Below are positions 6,394 through 13,160 of a stretch of 13,375 nucleotides of DNA, one piece after another. Positions within the stretch are counted from its first letter, which is position 1; the number at the start of each line of letters is the position of its first letter. Made by a program: the position numbers and the translations under genes. The stretch is taken from NCBI GenBank assembly GCA_018969885.1, contig JAGWXN010000063.1:1-13375 (forward strand). Reading direction: 5' to 3'. This stretch comes from Betaproteobacteria bacterium. GTDB lineage: Bacteria > Pseudomonadota > Gammaproteobacteria > Burkholderiales > Burkholderiaceae. The notes under the pieces are model-generated. The model saw nothing but the letters and a program-made list of their open reading frames with translations, did no database searches and was not told the DNA's origin.

Positions 6394-7977
6394 ATGACCG
6401 ACCTGCTCACCATTGCCGATGCCGTCGCCACCCACGCTCGCCTGATGCCCCGCCGGCTGGCCGTACGCGACTCCCAGCGCAGCCTCACCTGGGCCGGGCT
6501 GCACGAGCGCGCAACGCGACTGGCCGCGGGCCTGCGCGAACTCGGGCTGAGCAAGGGGGACCGGGTGGGGGTGGTGGCCTACAACCGCATCGAGTGGATC
6601 GAGATCTATGTGGCCATGGCGCGGGCCGGCCTGGTGGTGGTGCCAGTGAACTTTCGCCTGACCGGACCCGAGATGGCCTACATCCTCGATCACGCGGAGG
6701 TCGGTGCCGTCATCGCCGGGCCGGAGTTCTGCGGCGCGGTCGACGGCATCCGGCGCGAACTGCGTGTGCCGGGCGGCCGATTCGTGGCCATTCCCGTCGC
6801 CGGTGACGCATCAGAGCCCATCAATACGGCAGCGGGTTGGCGCTCGTATGAAGACCTGATCGCCCTGTCTGATCCGGCGTCTGCGTTCGACGCGGTCGGT
6901 GAAGCCGACATGTGCGCCCTCATGTACACCTCGGGCACCACAGGCCGGCCCAAGGGCGCCATCCGACGGCATCGCGGCAGCACCCTGATCGCCATGGCGA
7001 CGGCGCTCGAGATGAACTTCACCCGCGACGACATCGCGCTGCTGGTGATGCCTCTTTGCCATGCCAACTCGCTGTACTTCGGCACCACCTTCCTGCATCT
7101 CGGGGGCACCTGCATCGTTGACGACCGGCGCAGCTTCGACCCCGAGGCGCTGCTGGCCACGCTGGCTCGCGAGCAGGTCACCTTCACATCGCTGGTGCCC
7201 ACCCACTACATCATGATGCTGGCCCTGCCCGATGAGGTGAAGCGACGCCACGATGTCAGCCGCGTCGGCAAGCTCCTGGTGTCATCGGCCCCGGCGCGCG
7301 AGGACACCAAGCTCGCCATCCTGGAACACTTCCGCAACGGCAGGCTCTACGAGCTCTATGGCTCCACCGAGGCCGGCTGGGTGACGCTGCTGCGCCCGGA
7401 CGAGCAGATCCGGAAGCTGGGTTCGGTCGGGCGCGAGTGGGCCGGCAGCGGCGCGATCCGCCTGCTGGACGAGCAGCGCCGCGAGGTGCCTGACGGCGAA
7501 GTGGGTGAACTCTTCTCGCGTACCGCCTATGTGTTCGACGGCTACTGGAAGCAGCCGCACAAGACCGCCGAGGCGTTCGATGGCGCCTGGTGCTCGGTCG
7601 GCGACATGGCAAGACGCGATGCCGACGGCTATGTGTGGCTGGTGGATCGCAAGAGCAACATGATCATCACCGGCGGCGAGAATGTGTACCCGTCTGAGGT
7701 GGAGGGCGCGCTGGGCGCCCACCCCAAGGTGCGCGATGTGGCGGTGGTGGGCGTGCCGCACGACAAGTGGGGCGAGACGGTGCAGGCCGTGGTGGTGCTG
7801 CACGAGGGCCAGCAGGCCGATGCGCAGGAACTGCGCGACTGGTGCCGGCAGCGTCTGGCCGGGTTCAAGTGCCCCAGCGCGTTTGCCTTCATGGCCGACC
7901 ATGAGATGCCGCGCACCGCCACCGGCAAGATCCTGCACCGCGAGTTGCGGCAGCGGCTGGCGCTCGAGCACGCCTGA
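6394..7977 (+). CDS. AMP-forming acyl-CoA synthetase (ANL superfamily, class I adenylate-forming ligase)
   Basis: 527-aa enzyme that adenylates a carboxylic acid with ATP and transfers it to CoA. Visible core motifs in order: A3/P-loop YTSGTTGRPKG (178-188); A5 YGSTEAG (322-328); A7 region GDMARRDADGYVWLVDRK (403-420); A8 hinge MIITGGENVYPSEVE (423-437); and A10 PRTATGKILHREL, with the catalytic Lys at 512. Length is typical for a free-standing ligase, with no carrier protein domain. The start ATG has GGAG 6 nt upstream. The same frame stays open far upstream, antisense to the ThDP gene, but that is a GC-rich shadow. It is transcribed divergently from the ThDP enzyme across the palindrome and is the only gene on that side before 8121. 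Motifs do not reveal chain length or aromatic versus aliphatic preference; general annotation as fatty-acid/aryl-CoA ligase is as far as the sequence goes. Confidence 0.93.
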   Translation: MTDLLTIADAVATHARLMPRRLAVRDSQRSLTWAGLHERATRLAAGLRELGLSKGDRVGVVAYNRIEWIEIYVAMARAGLVVVPVNFRLTGPEMAYILDHAEVGAVIAGPEFCGAVDGIRRELRVPGGRFVAIPVAGDASEPINTAAGWRSYEDLIALSDPASAFDAVGEADMCALMYTSGTTGRPKGAIRRHRGSTLIAMATALEMNFTRDDIALLVMPLCHANSLYFGTTFLHLGGTCIVDDRRSFDPEALLATLAREQVTFTSLVPTHYIMMLALPDEVKRRHDVSRVGKLLVSSAPAREDTKLAILEHFRNGRLYELYGSTEAGWVTLLRPDEQIRKLGSVGREWAGSGAIRLLDEQRREVPDGEVGELFSRTAYVFDGYWKQPHKTAEAFDGAWCSVGDMARRDADGYVWLVDRKSNMIITGGENVYPSEVEGALGAHPKVRDVAVVGVPHDKWGETVQAVVVLHEGQQADAQELRDWCRQRLAGFKCPSAFAFMADHEMPRTATGKILHRELRQRLALEHA

Positions 7978-8120
7978 GGCGTGGCAGTTCACGCGCGCGT
8001 TGCGAGCGCTCAATCTCCTCTCGGTACCGACGGCGACACTGGTCGCATCCGATGGGCTCGCCTGCGCTGCGCTGCAGACGGGCCATCAATTTGCTGCCAA
8101 CCTGTGTCGAAAGGATTGCC

Positions 8121-8690
8121 GTGAACAAGCCGCTGGTAAGTCTGATCGCGCTCGCCGCCTGCTGCCTGTCGGGCGGCGTCTCAGCCCAGGCCTACCTGGG
8201 CTTCGGCATGGGACAGGCCCGCGTCAACATCGATTGCAGCGGCACCACCACCTGCGAGAGGACCGACACGGTTGCGAAGCTCTTCGGCGGCTACCGGTTC
8301 ACGCCCAACTGGGGGCTGGAGGCGGCCTACTACGACCACGGAAAACTGAACCAGACCGCAACCGACCCAACCCTCGGCGCGGTGAGTGCCGACTGGAAGA
8401 GCAGCGGCTACGGGCTCTTCGCGGTCGCATCCCTCCCTCGTGACCCGTGGTCAGTGTTTGCCCGGCTCGGCGTTGTCGACTCGAAGGTCAGGCTTGACGC
8501 CACCTCCTCGTTGGCGGGCAGCGCCAGCGCCTCGGAGCGCCATGCCCGCCATGCGTGGGGCGCAGGCGCGGAATACCGCTTCGCGCCGCATTGGCTGGGC
8601 CGCGTGGATTTCGAGCAGATCAACCTGAAGTTCCAGGGCGAGAAGCGGCGTGCCGATCTGTGGACCCTCGGCCTGCTCTACCGATTCTGA
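8121..8690 (+). CDS. Small outer-membrane beta-barrel protein, OmpA-like N-terminal domain type
   Basis: 189-aa exported protein. GTG at 8121 is taken as start because AGGA lies 6 nt upstream and a signal peptide begins right there (MNKPLVSLIALAACCLSGGVSA, cleavage after residue 22, mature QAYLGFGMGQ). Mature alternating strands such as LFGGYRFTPNWGLEAAYYD and WGAGAEYRFAPHWLGRVDFEQI, and the terminal sequence LGLLYRF ending in Phe, match 8-stranded OMP_b-brl barrels; no C-terminal peptidoglycan-binding OmpA domain is present. Cys39 and Cys45 (CSGTTTC) probably form a loop disulfide. The leader also contains LAAC at 11-14, which fits a lipobox, so a lipoprotein is possible but less likely given the good signal peptidase I site. 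It is convergent with the HNH gene, 17 bp apart. The 143-bp gap before it holds no clear promoter and no gene. Confidence 0.82.
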   Translation: MNKPLVSLIALAACCLSGGVSAQAYLGFGMGQARVNIDCSGTTTCERTDTVAKLFGGYRFTPNWGLEAAYYDHGKLNQTATDPTLGAVSADWKSSGYGLFAVASLPRDPWSVFARLGVVDSKVRLDATSSLAGSASASERHARHAWGAGAEYRFAPHWLGRVDFEQINLKFQGEKRRADLWTLGLLYRF

Positions 8691-8707
8691 GCCCCCGGTC
8701 GCGAGCC

Positions 8708-9079
8708 CTACCGAGCCCTGAGTCGCTGACTCTTGCGAGTCCGCTCGAAGAAGTCATCGGGTTTGCGACGCACCCAATCGAGGAACCTCGCCATCTCGGG
8801 ATGCTGCCGGAGTGAGTCCACATCGCGATACTCCCGCGCCAGTTCGGCCTCGGTAAGCAGAGCGTGAATCTGGCGGTGGCAGATGCGATGAAGCCAGGCG
8901 GTCGCCACGCCTCCGTGTGACTTGGGAACCAGGTGGTGGGCGTCGCGCTGTGACGCCGGAATGGGGCGCTCACAGAGCGGGCAGACAATGGGCTGCCCGT
9001 TAGGAACCATACCGAGAGGGGGCGCCTCTTCGGCCTTGCGTCGTTTGATGCGTCCCTGCATGGCGGTGCCAGTCTGCAT
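8708..9079 (-). CDS. Small HNH endonuclease-like protein
   Basis: 123-aa basic protein with an HNH/His-Me-finger core: CPLC at 33-36, HHLVPKSHGG at 48-57 with the usual His pair, and LHRICHRQIH at 63-72 giving further Cys/His ligands and the final His. Flanking conserved-looking helices (LLTEAELAREY; FLDWVRRKPDDFF) resemble stand-alone HNH proteins widespread in proteobacteria. Such proteins cut or nick DNA where characterised, but no biological role is assigned for this type. No immunity protein, methyltransferase, intein, intron or phage packaging gene is adjacent. Start uncertain: ATG at 9079 is used, and an in-frame ATG at 9061 is equally possible; neither has a strong Shine-Dalgarno. Its 3' end is convergent with the barrel-protein gene, and it lies downstream of the metallo-hydrolase gene on the same strand, separated by 106 bp that include a hairpin. 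Confidence 0.82.
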   Translation of the reverse strand: MQTGTAMQGRIKRRKAEEAPPLGMVPNGQPIVCPLCERPIPASQRDAHHLVPKSHGGVATAWLHRICHRQIHALLTEAELAREYRDVDSLRQHPEMARFLDWVRRKPDDFFERTRKSQRLRAR

Positions 9080-9135
9080 GCCGCCGGCCTGGCGGCTCCC
9101 AAGCTCAATCCGGAGCCCGCACGGCCAGGGTCGTC

Positions 9136-9157
9136 GGACCGAGCGAATCCTCGGTCC
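9136..9157 (-). terminator. Perfect 8-bp hairpin after the metallo-hydrolase gene
   Basis: ggaccgag (9136-9143) pairs exactly with ctcggtcc (9150-9157) around a 6-nt loop. It begins 28 bp past the stop codon of the minus-strand gene at 9186 and lies 56 bp before the HNH gene start, where a terminator or attenuator would be expected. No T-run follows on the minus strand, so intrinsic termination is uncertain. Confidence 0.4.
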
Positions 9158-9185
9158 ATGTCGGGCAATCCCTGGCGCGCTTCGG

Positions 9186-10343
9186 TCAGGCGGCGCTGAA
9201 TGTGAACCGCGTTCCCGTGGAGGACCGCAGCACCTTCTCGCCCATCACCTGCTGCGCGATCGCGATGAAGGGTTCGCCGCTGCAGTGCATGGGGATCAGC
9301 CAGTCGGGGTTGATCTCGCGCAGCGCCTCGGCGGTCTGGCGCAGATACTCGGGTGGGTGCGGGGCGAGGTGGAAGCCGCCGAGCACCGCGTGCACCTTCT
9401 GCACCCCCGAGGCTTTCTGCGCGGCCCGAACCGAATTCACCACGCCACGATGGCCGCAGGAGGTCATCACCACCAGGCCCTTGCCCCTGACCACGAAGGC
9501 GGTGGCCTGTTCATGGTCGAAGTCATCGGGGATGTAGGCGGTGGCGCTGCGCTTTTCGGCTGGGATGCCCTCGGGCGCGCAGCCGATGCCGTCTTTCACA
9601 CCCACGGCCATGCGGGTGGGCGAAAGCACCCGCTCGAAGCTCTCGCGCGCGATGCGACCGGTGGTGAAGCCATGGCCGGCCACCACGCTGGGCTTCTCGG
9701 CGTAGTTGAGCACGATGCCGGCATCACGGATGGCCTGGCGATCGAGTGAACCGAAGTTGCCCACGCCCGGGCCGATGCCGCCCTCACGCGTGCAGAAGCA
9801 TTCCTCGCCGCCCAGATAGAAGGGCAGGGCCTTGCGCAGCCTGGCGCCATGGGTTTGCAGGAAGCCCACCATGCCACCGAAGTGATCGTAGTGGCCGTGG
9901 GAAAGAACCAGTGCGTCGAGCTGCGCCGGATCCACGCCCAGGATGTCCAGGTTGTTGTTCAGCGTGACCGGATTGAAGCCGAAGTCGATCAGCACCTGAC
10001 GCTGCTCGCTGCCCCGGTTCGACTGCAGGTGCAGCGACAGGCCCCACTCATTGAGCAGGGTGCGCGGCTGCGCGTTGGGTTTGAGCGCATTGCCCACCCG
10101 CTGCATCTGCACATCGCCGACGGTGCGCGAGGCCTCGAAGGCATGGTGGTAGGAGTCGGTCACCACCCGAACGGCCAGGCGATCCACCTCGGGGACGGCG
10201 CCCGCCTGCAGGGGTTGTGCCGTGGCCAGCTGAGCCCCGGTGCCGAGCCCGCCGGCCAGCGCCCACAGCAGCGAGCCGGGCGTGGCCGAGAGCAGGCGGC
10301 GGCGGGCGCTGCTGCCCAGATAACTGCGGTCATCGGTGGACAT
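9186..10343 (-). CDS. Metallo-beta-lactamase-fold hydrolase (COG1237 type) with twin-arginine leader
   Basis: 385-aa protein. The leader carries ARRRLLS (Arg14-16), a hydrophobic segment to about 38 and a likely cleavage after ATA (residue 42), so it is probably a Tat substrate folded with its metals before export. The catalytic domain has LSHGHYDHFGG (His149, His151, Asp153, His154), then TSCGHRGVVN (His298), GGFHL (His325) and PMHCSG (His353). The GCxHxGxxN and GGFHL blocks are the hallmarks of the COG1237 branch, which includes enzymes named as 7,8-dihydropterin-6-yl-methyl-aminobenzene-phosphate synthase-like; this is not a beta-lactamase signature. The start is chosen because GGAG lies 8 nt before the ATG at 10343 and the Tat leader begins there; the frame extends 36 codons further upstream without support. 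It is transcribed alone. Metals are probably Zn or Fe/Mn; the substrate is unknown. Confidence 0.88.
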   Translation of the reverse strand: MSTDDRSYLGSSARRRLLSATPGSLLWALAGGLGTGAQLATAQPLQAGAVPEVDRLAVRVVTDSYHHAFEASRTVGDVQMQRVGNALKPNAQPRTLLNEWGLSLHLQSNRGSEQRQVLIDFGFNPVTLNNNLDILGVDPAQLDALVLSHGHYDHFGGMVGFLQTHGARLRKALPFYLGGEECFCTREGGIGPGVGNFGSLDRQAIRDAGIVLNYAEKPSVVAGHGFTTGRIARESFERVLSPTRMAVGVKDGIGCAPEGIPAEKRSATAYIPDDFDHEQATAFVVRGKGLVVMTSCGHRGVVNSVRAAQKASGVQKVHAVLGGFHLAPHPPEYLRQTAEALREINPDWLIPMHCSGEPFIAIAQQVMGEKVLRSSTGTRFTFSAA

Positions 10344-10444
10344 GGTGTGTTCTCCCGTGGAGTGTTCAGGCGTCTGTGCGGTGGCGTGACGACGCTCGCA
10401 TTGTGCCGGTCGGTGGGCGGTGCCGGAAGCGAGCCTGCTGCCCG

Positions 10445-10456
10445 TCCTCATGAGGA
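10445..10456. promoter_or_regulatory. 12-bp perfect palindrome in the divergent gap upstream of the metallo-hydrolase
   Basis: tcctcatgagga is its own reverse complement. It sits 101 bp upstream of the metallo-hydrolase start (minus) and 184 bp upstream of the four-Cys protein start (plus) in a 297-bp divergent gap that holds no gene. It could be an operator, but a 12-bp palindrome has a fair chance of arising at random in 13 kb. Confidence 0.2.
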
Positions 10457-10640
10457 AGACGCATCAACCGGGGTTTCGCGCGAGCCAGGGCGCATCTTGC
10501 AATCCATGATCCGGAACGCAGGTCGTGTGTGCTGACGACACGGCTTCCTGCCTGGCAGCTCACCCGGCGGCTCTCGCGGCAGCCCACTCTGAAGCGCGGA
10601 GTTATGCTACCCGGCCCCGCGTCTCCGTGAGGATCCATCC

Positions 10641-10997
10641 ATGCACCGACTGGCTTTTGTCGCTCTCCTCTGTTCAATCGCCCCCATCGCAGCCGCCAAG
10701 CAGCTCAAGGGCGATGTGTATTCCCCGCAGCCCGGAATCGTCTGCGACAAGAAAGCTCAGTTCTGCGCAGATGAGCAGGGCATTTCCCTTGCCTTCACCA
10801 AGGAGTACCTCGGCGCGAAGGCTGAAGCGGCCATGATGGGTCGCATCAAGGAAGCGGGTGGCCCGGCCAACTATGACACGACCTGGTTTGGCTTCAGCAA
10901 CGGCGTGGACTGCAAGACCACGCAGAAGGTCTGTCATGTGTCCAGGCACAGTGACAAGGTCGACGCAGCGCATACCAAGGCGCTTTTCGGACGCTGA
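10641..10997 (+). CDS. Small secreted four-cysteine protein, Fels-1 prophage protein / YcgJ-like
   Basis: 118 aa. Signal peptide MHRLAFVALLCSIAPIAAA with cleavage after residue 19, leaving a 99-residue mature protein. Two CX6C pairs (Cys35/Cys42 in VCDKKAQFC, Cys91/Cys98 in DCKTTQKVC) suggest two disulfides and a periplasmic or extracellular location. The order GIVCDKKAQFCADEQGISLAFTKEYLG, then DTTWFGFSNGVDC, then DAAHTKALFG matches my recollection of the Fels-1 prophage protein-like family that includes Escherichia coli YcgJ; family function is not established. GAGGA lies 7 nt before the ATG. No phage genes are nearby. It is probably monocistronic, with the CoA transferase starting 258 bp further on. 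Confidence 0.82.
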   Translation: MHRLAFVALLCSIAPIAAAKQLKGDVYSPQPGIVCDKKAQFCADEQGISLAFTKEYLGAKAEAAMMGRIKEAGGPANYDTTWFGFSNGVDCKTTQKVCHVSRHSDKVDAAHTKALFGR

Positions 10998-11255
10998 GCA
11001 CCGCGCGATCCGATGGCCATCAGTCGCCGGCACCGCCGCGTCGCCGCACGTGACGGGTCCGCCGCAGGCGCGGGGTGAGAGCCCGGTGCGGGGCGCGGCT
11101 GCCGCACTGTCACCCGCGACCAGACGAAGCGGATCACGAAAGCGACATGGGGGCGCTTCCAGATACGCGGAACCGTTCTCGAGACGGCCTTGCCACGCGC
11201 GCCGTTTGCGGCGAATACTCGGTCGCGGACCCCATCGGCGACGGAGGTGACCGAC

Positions 11256-12473
11256 ATGCACAGACGCAATCGCCCACTGGATGGCGTGGTGGTGATCGAC
11301 CTCGGACAGGTCTACCAGGGCCCCTATGCCACCTACCTGATGGCCAAGGCCGGCGCCTTCGTGATCAAGGTCGAGCCCCCGGGCGGTGAACCGGTCCGGC
11401 AGCGCGAGGCGGTGAGCAAGGGGTCGGGGGTTCCCTTCGCGCTGCTCAACGGCCACAAGAAGTGCATCACGCTTGATCTGAAGTCGGAGCAGGGCAAGAC
11501 CGTCCTGCGCAAGCTCGTGGCAAAGGCCGATGTGCTGCTCGAGAACTACGCGCCCGGCGTGATGGACCGGCTTGGCGTGGGCTGGTCGGCGCTGCACGCG
11601 CTCAATCCGCGGCTGGTCTATGCCTCGGGTTCGGGGTACGGCCTTTCGGGCCCCGACAGCAACCAGCTCGCCATGGATGTCACCGTGCAGGCGTCATCCG
11701 GCATGATGAGCGTCACCGGCTTTCCTGATGGCCCCCCGGTGAAGGCGGGGCCGGCGGTGGTGGACTTCCTGAGCGGCATCCACCTTTACGCGGGCGTGCT
11801 CACGGCGCTGTACGAGCGCCACTTCACCGGCGAAGGGCGGCTGGTGGAGGTGGCCATGCAGGAGGTGGTCTACCCCACGCTCGCATCGAACCTCACCTTC
11901 TACTACGACCACGGTGAGGTGCCGCCGCGCACCGGCAACCAGCACGGTGGCCGCTCGGCAGCGCCCTACAATGTCTACAGCGCGCGCGACGGCCATGTCG
12001 CGATCATCGGCGTCACCGATGCGCACTGGGCCGGCCTGATCGCGGCGATGGGCCGCGCCGATCTCGCGACCGACGTGCGCTTCGCCAGCAAGGTCGCGCG
12101 CGTGCGCCACATCACCGAGACCGATGCGATCGTCTCGGCCTGGATGCGCGAACTCACGCGCGAGGAGGCCTGCCGGGCCCTCGACCGGCACGGCGTGCCG
12201 CATGCGCCGGTGCGCGATGTGGTCGAGGTCACCCATGACCGGCACCTGCACGAGCGGCAATTCCTCGAGTGGATCGATCACCCGCAGTACGGACGCGTGG
12301 CCATCGCCGACAGCCCGCTGCATCTGCATGGCGCCGACCGCCTTCCCGCGGTGGCCTCGGCCCGGCTTGGCGCCGACACCGAGGAGATCATGACCACCGT
12401 GCTGGGCGCGAGCCCGGAAGAGTTCCGGCAGTGGACTCAGGCTGGCGCCTTCGGGCCGGTAGCGCCTGCCTGA
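11256..12473 (+). CDS. CaiB/BaiF-family (class III) CoA transferase
   Basis: 405-aa enzyme that moves CoA between carboxylic acids through an aspartyl intermediate. Typical blocks: LDGVVVIDLGQVYQGPYA (8-25), IKVEPPGGEPVR (37-48), DVLLENYAPGVMDRLG (92-107), SGSGYGLSGP (124-133), TGFPDGPPVKAGPAVVDFLSG (154-174) with the probable catalytic Asp170, and RTGNQHGGRSAAPYNVYSARDGHVAI (225-250). The Gly-rich GGGGQ loop that marks formyl-CoA:oxalate transferases is not present in the 225-240 region, so oxalate metabolism is not indicated. The ATG at 11256 is preceded by GGAGG at 8 nt. The frame upstream reaches 11190 but lacks any start signal. Donor and acceptor are unknown; members act on succinate, itaconate, mesaconate, carnitine, bile acids and others. 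It is convergent with the response-regulator gene, 3 bp apart. Confidence 0.93.
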   Translation: MHRRNRPLDGVVVIDLGQVYQGPYATYLMAKAGAFVIKVEPPGGEPVRQREAVSKGSGVPFALLNGHKKCITLDLKSEQGKTVLRKLVAKADVLLENYAPGVMDRLGVGWSALHALNPRLVYASGSGYGLSGPDSNQLAMDVTVQASSGMMSVTGFPDGPPVKAGPAVVDFLSGIHLYAGVLTALYERHFTGEGRLVEVAMQEVVYPTLASNLTFYYDHGEVPPRTGNQHGGRSAAPYNVYSARDGHVAIIGVTDAHWAGLIAAMGRADLATDVRFASKVARVRHITETDAIVSAWMRELTREEACRALDRHGVPHAPVRDVVEVTHDRHLHERQFLEWIDHPQYGRVAIADSPLHLHGADRLPAVASARLGADTEEIMTTVLGASPEEFRQWTQAGAFGPVAPA

Positions 12474-12491
12474 GCGCTAGGCAGAAGGCGC
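12462..12491. terminator. Two-part hairpin at the convergent gene ends, probable bidirectional terminator
   Basis: ctgcct (12466-12471) pairs with aggcag (12479-12484) around a 7-nt loop that contains both gene ends. An outer stem, gcgcc (12462-12466) with ggcgc (12487-12491), extends it past a 3-nt bulge if one inner pair opens. The palindrome sits exactly on the stop codons of the CoA transferase (12471-12473) and the response regulator (12477-12479). There is no T-run on either side. Confidence 0.45.
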
Positions 12492-13160
12492 GTCGAAGCG
12501 GTAACCCACGCCATAGACCGACGCAATGCAGTCGTCATCGGGCCTCACCGCCTGGATCTTGCGGCGCAGGTTCTTCACATGGGTGTCGATGGCGCGGTCG
12601 CTGACATCGCGCAGCTCGCCGTGGGCGCTCTCGAGCAATTGCGCCCGCGAGAACACCCGTCCCGGCTGGCCGAGAAGGTGGCGCAGCATGCGGAACTCCA
12701 AGGGCGTCAGCAACAGCCACTGACCACGCCACGCGATGCGCAGGCCGGCGTCATCGATTGTCCAGAGGCCTGGGGTTGCCATGACGCGCCGCTCCGAACG
12801 GCGCAGCAGGGCGTGCACGCGCGCCATCACCTCACGCGGGCTGAACGGCTTGCACACATAGTCGTCGGCACCGCTGTTCAGGCCGAGCAGGCGGTCGAGC
12901 TCGTCGATGCGGGCGGTCACCATCAGGATGGGGATGGCGCTGAACTCGCGTACGCCGCGGCAGATGCTCACCCCATCCAGACCGGGAAGATTCAAGTCCA
13001 GGATCAGCAGATCGGGTGCTGCGCGCCTGACCTCGGCGAGCGCCAGCCGGCCGTCGGCCAGGCTTTCGGCCTGGAAGCCTTCGTTGCGAAGGTAGTCCAG
13101 CAGCAGCAAGGCGATGCGCGGATCGTCTTCGACCACCAGCACGCGGCGGACCACGGTCAT
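12477..13160 (-). CDS. OmpR/PhoB-family response regulator, BaeR-like
   Basis: 227-aa two-domain regulator. Receiver domain (about 5-120): acidic pocket Glu11-Asp12-Asp13, phospho-acceptor Asp55 in LLILDLNLPG, Thr82 and Lys104 in YVCKPFSPRE. DNA-binding winged helix (about 130-225) with WLLLTPLEFRMLRHL, DRAIDTHVKNLRRKI and the final YGVGYRF. The segment IDELDRLLGLNSGADDYVCKPFSPREVMARV and the C-terminal VYGVGYRFD closely resemble E. coli BaeR, the envelope-stress regulator of multidrug efflux genes; I infer a BaeR-like role but no target is in view. The ATG at 13160 has AGGAG 6 nt upstream and overlaps the sensor-kinase stop codon as ATGA, pointing to translational coupling. Longer starts up to 13226 would run inside the kinase gene and are rejected. 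Confidence 0.93.
   Translation of the reverse strand: MTVVRRVLVVEDDPRIALLLLDYLRNEGFQAESLADGRLALAEVRRAAPDLLILDLNLPGLDGVSICRGVREFSAIPILMVTARIDELDRLLGLNSGADDYVCKPFSPREVMARVHALLRRSERRVMATPGLWTIDDAGLRIAWRGQWLLLTPLEFRMLRHLLGQPGRVFSRAQLLESAHGELRDVSDRAIDTHVKNLRRKIQAVRPDDDCIASVYGVGYRFDAPSA

Noticed and set aside
4513..7977. Oxalate degradation operon (oxalyl-CoA decarboxylase plus formyl-CoA transferase)
   Set aside because: The CoA transferase lacks the Gly-rich loop and is 3.3 kb away, and no specific oxalyl-CoA decarboxylase signature was recognised.
8720..8732. gagtc-gct-gactc hairpin as terminator for the barrel gene
   Set aside because: Only 5 bp, a 3-nt loop, no T-run, and it lies inside the convergent HNH coding sequence.
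10998..11255. Small gene in the gap before the CoA transferase (open frames on both strands)
   Set aside because: Frames are Arg/Pro-rich with no start signal or recognisable motif; the plus frame is cut by a stop at 11076.
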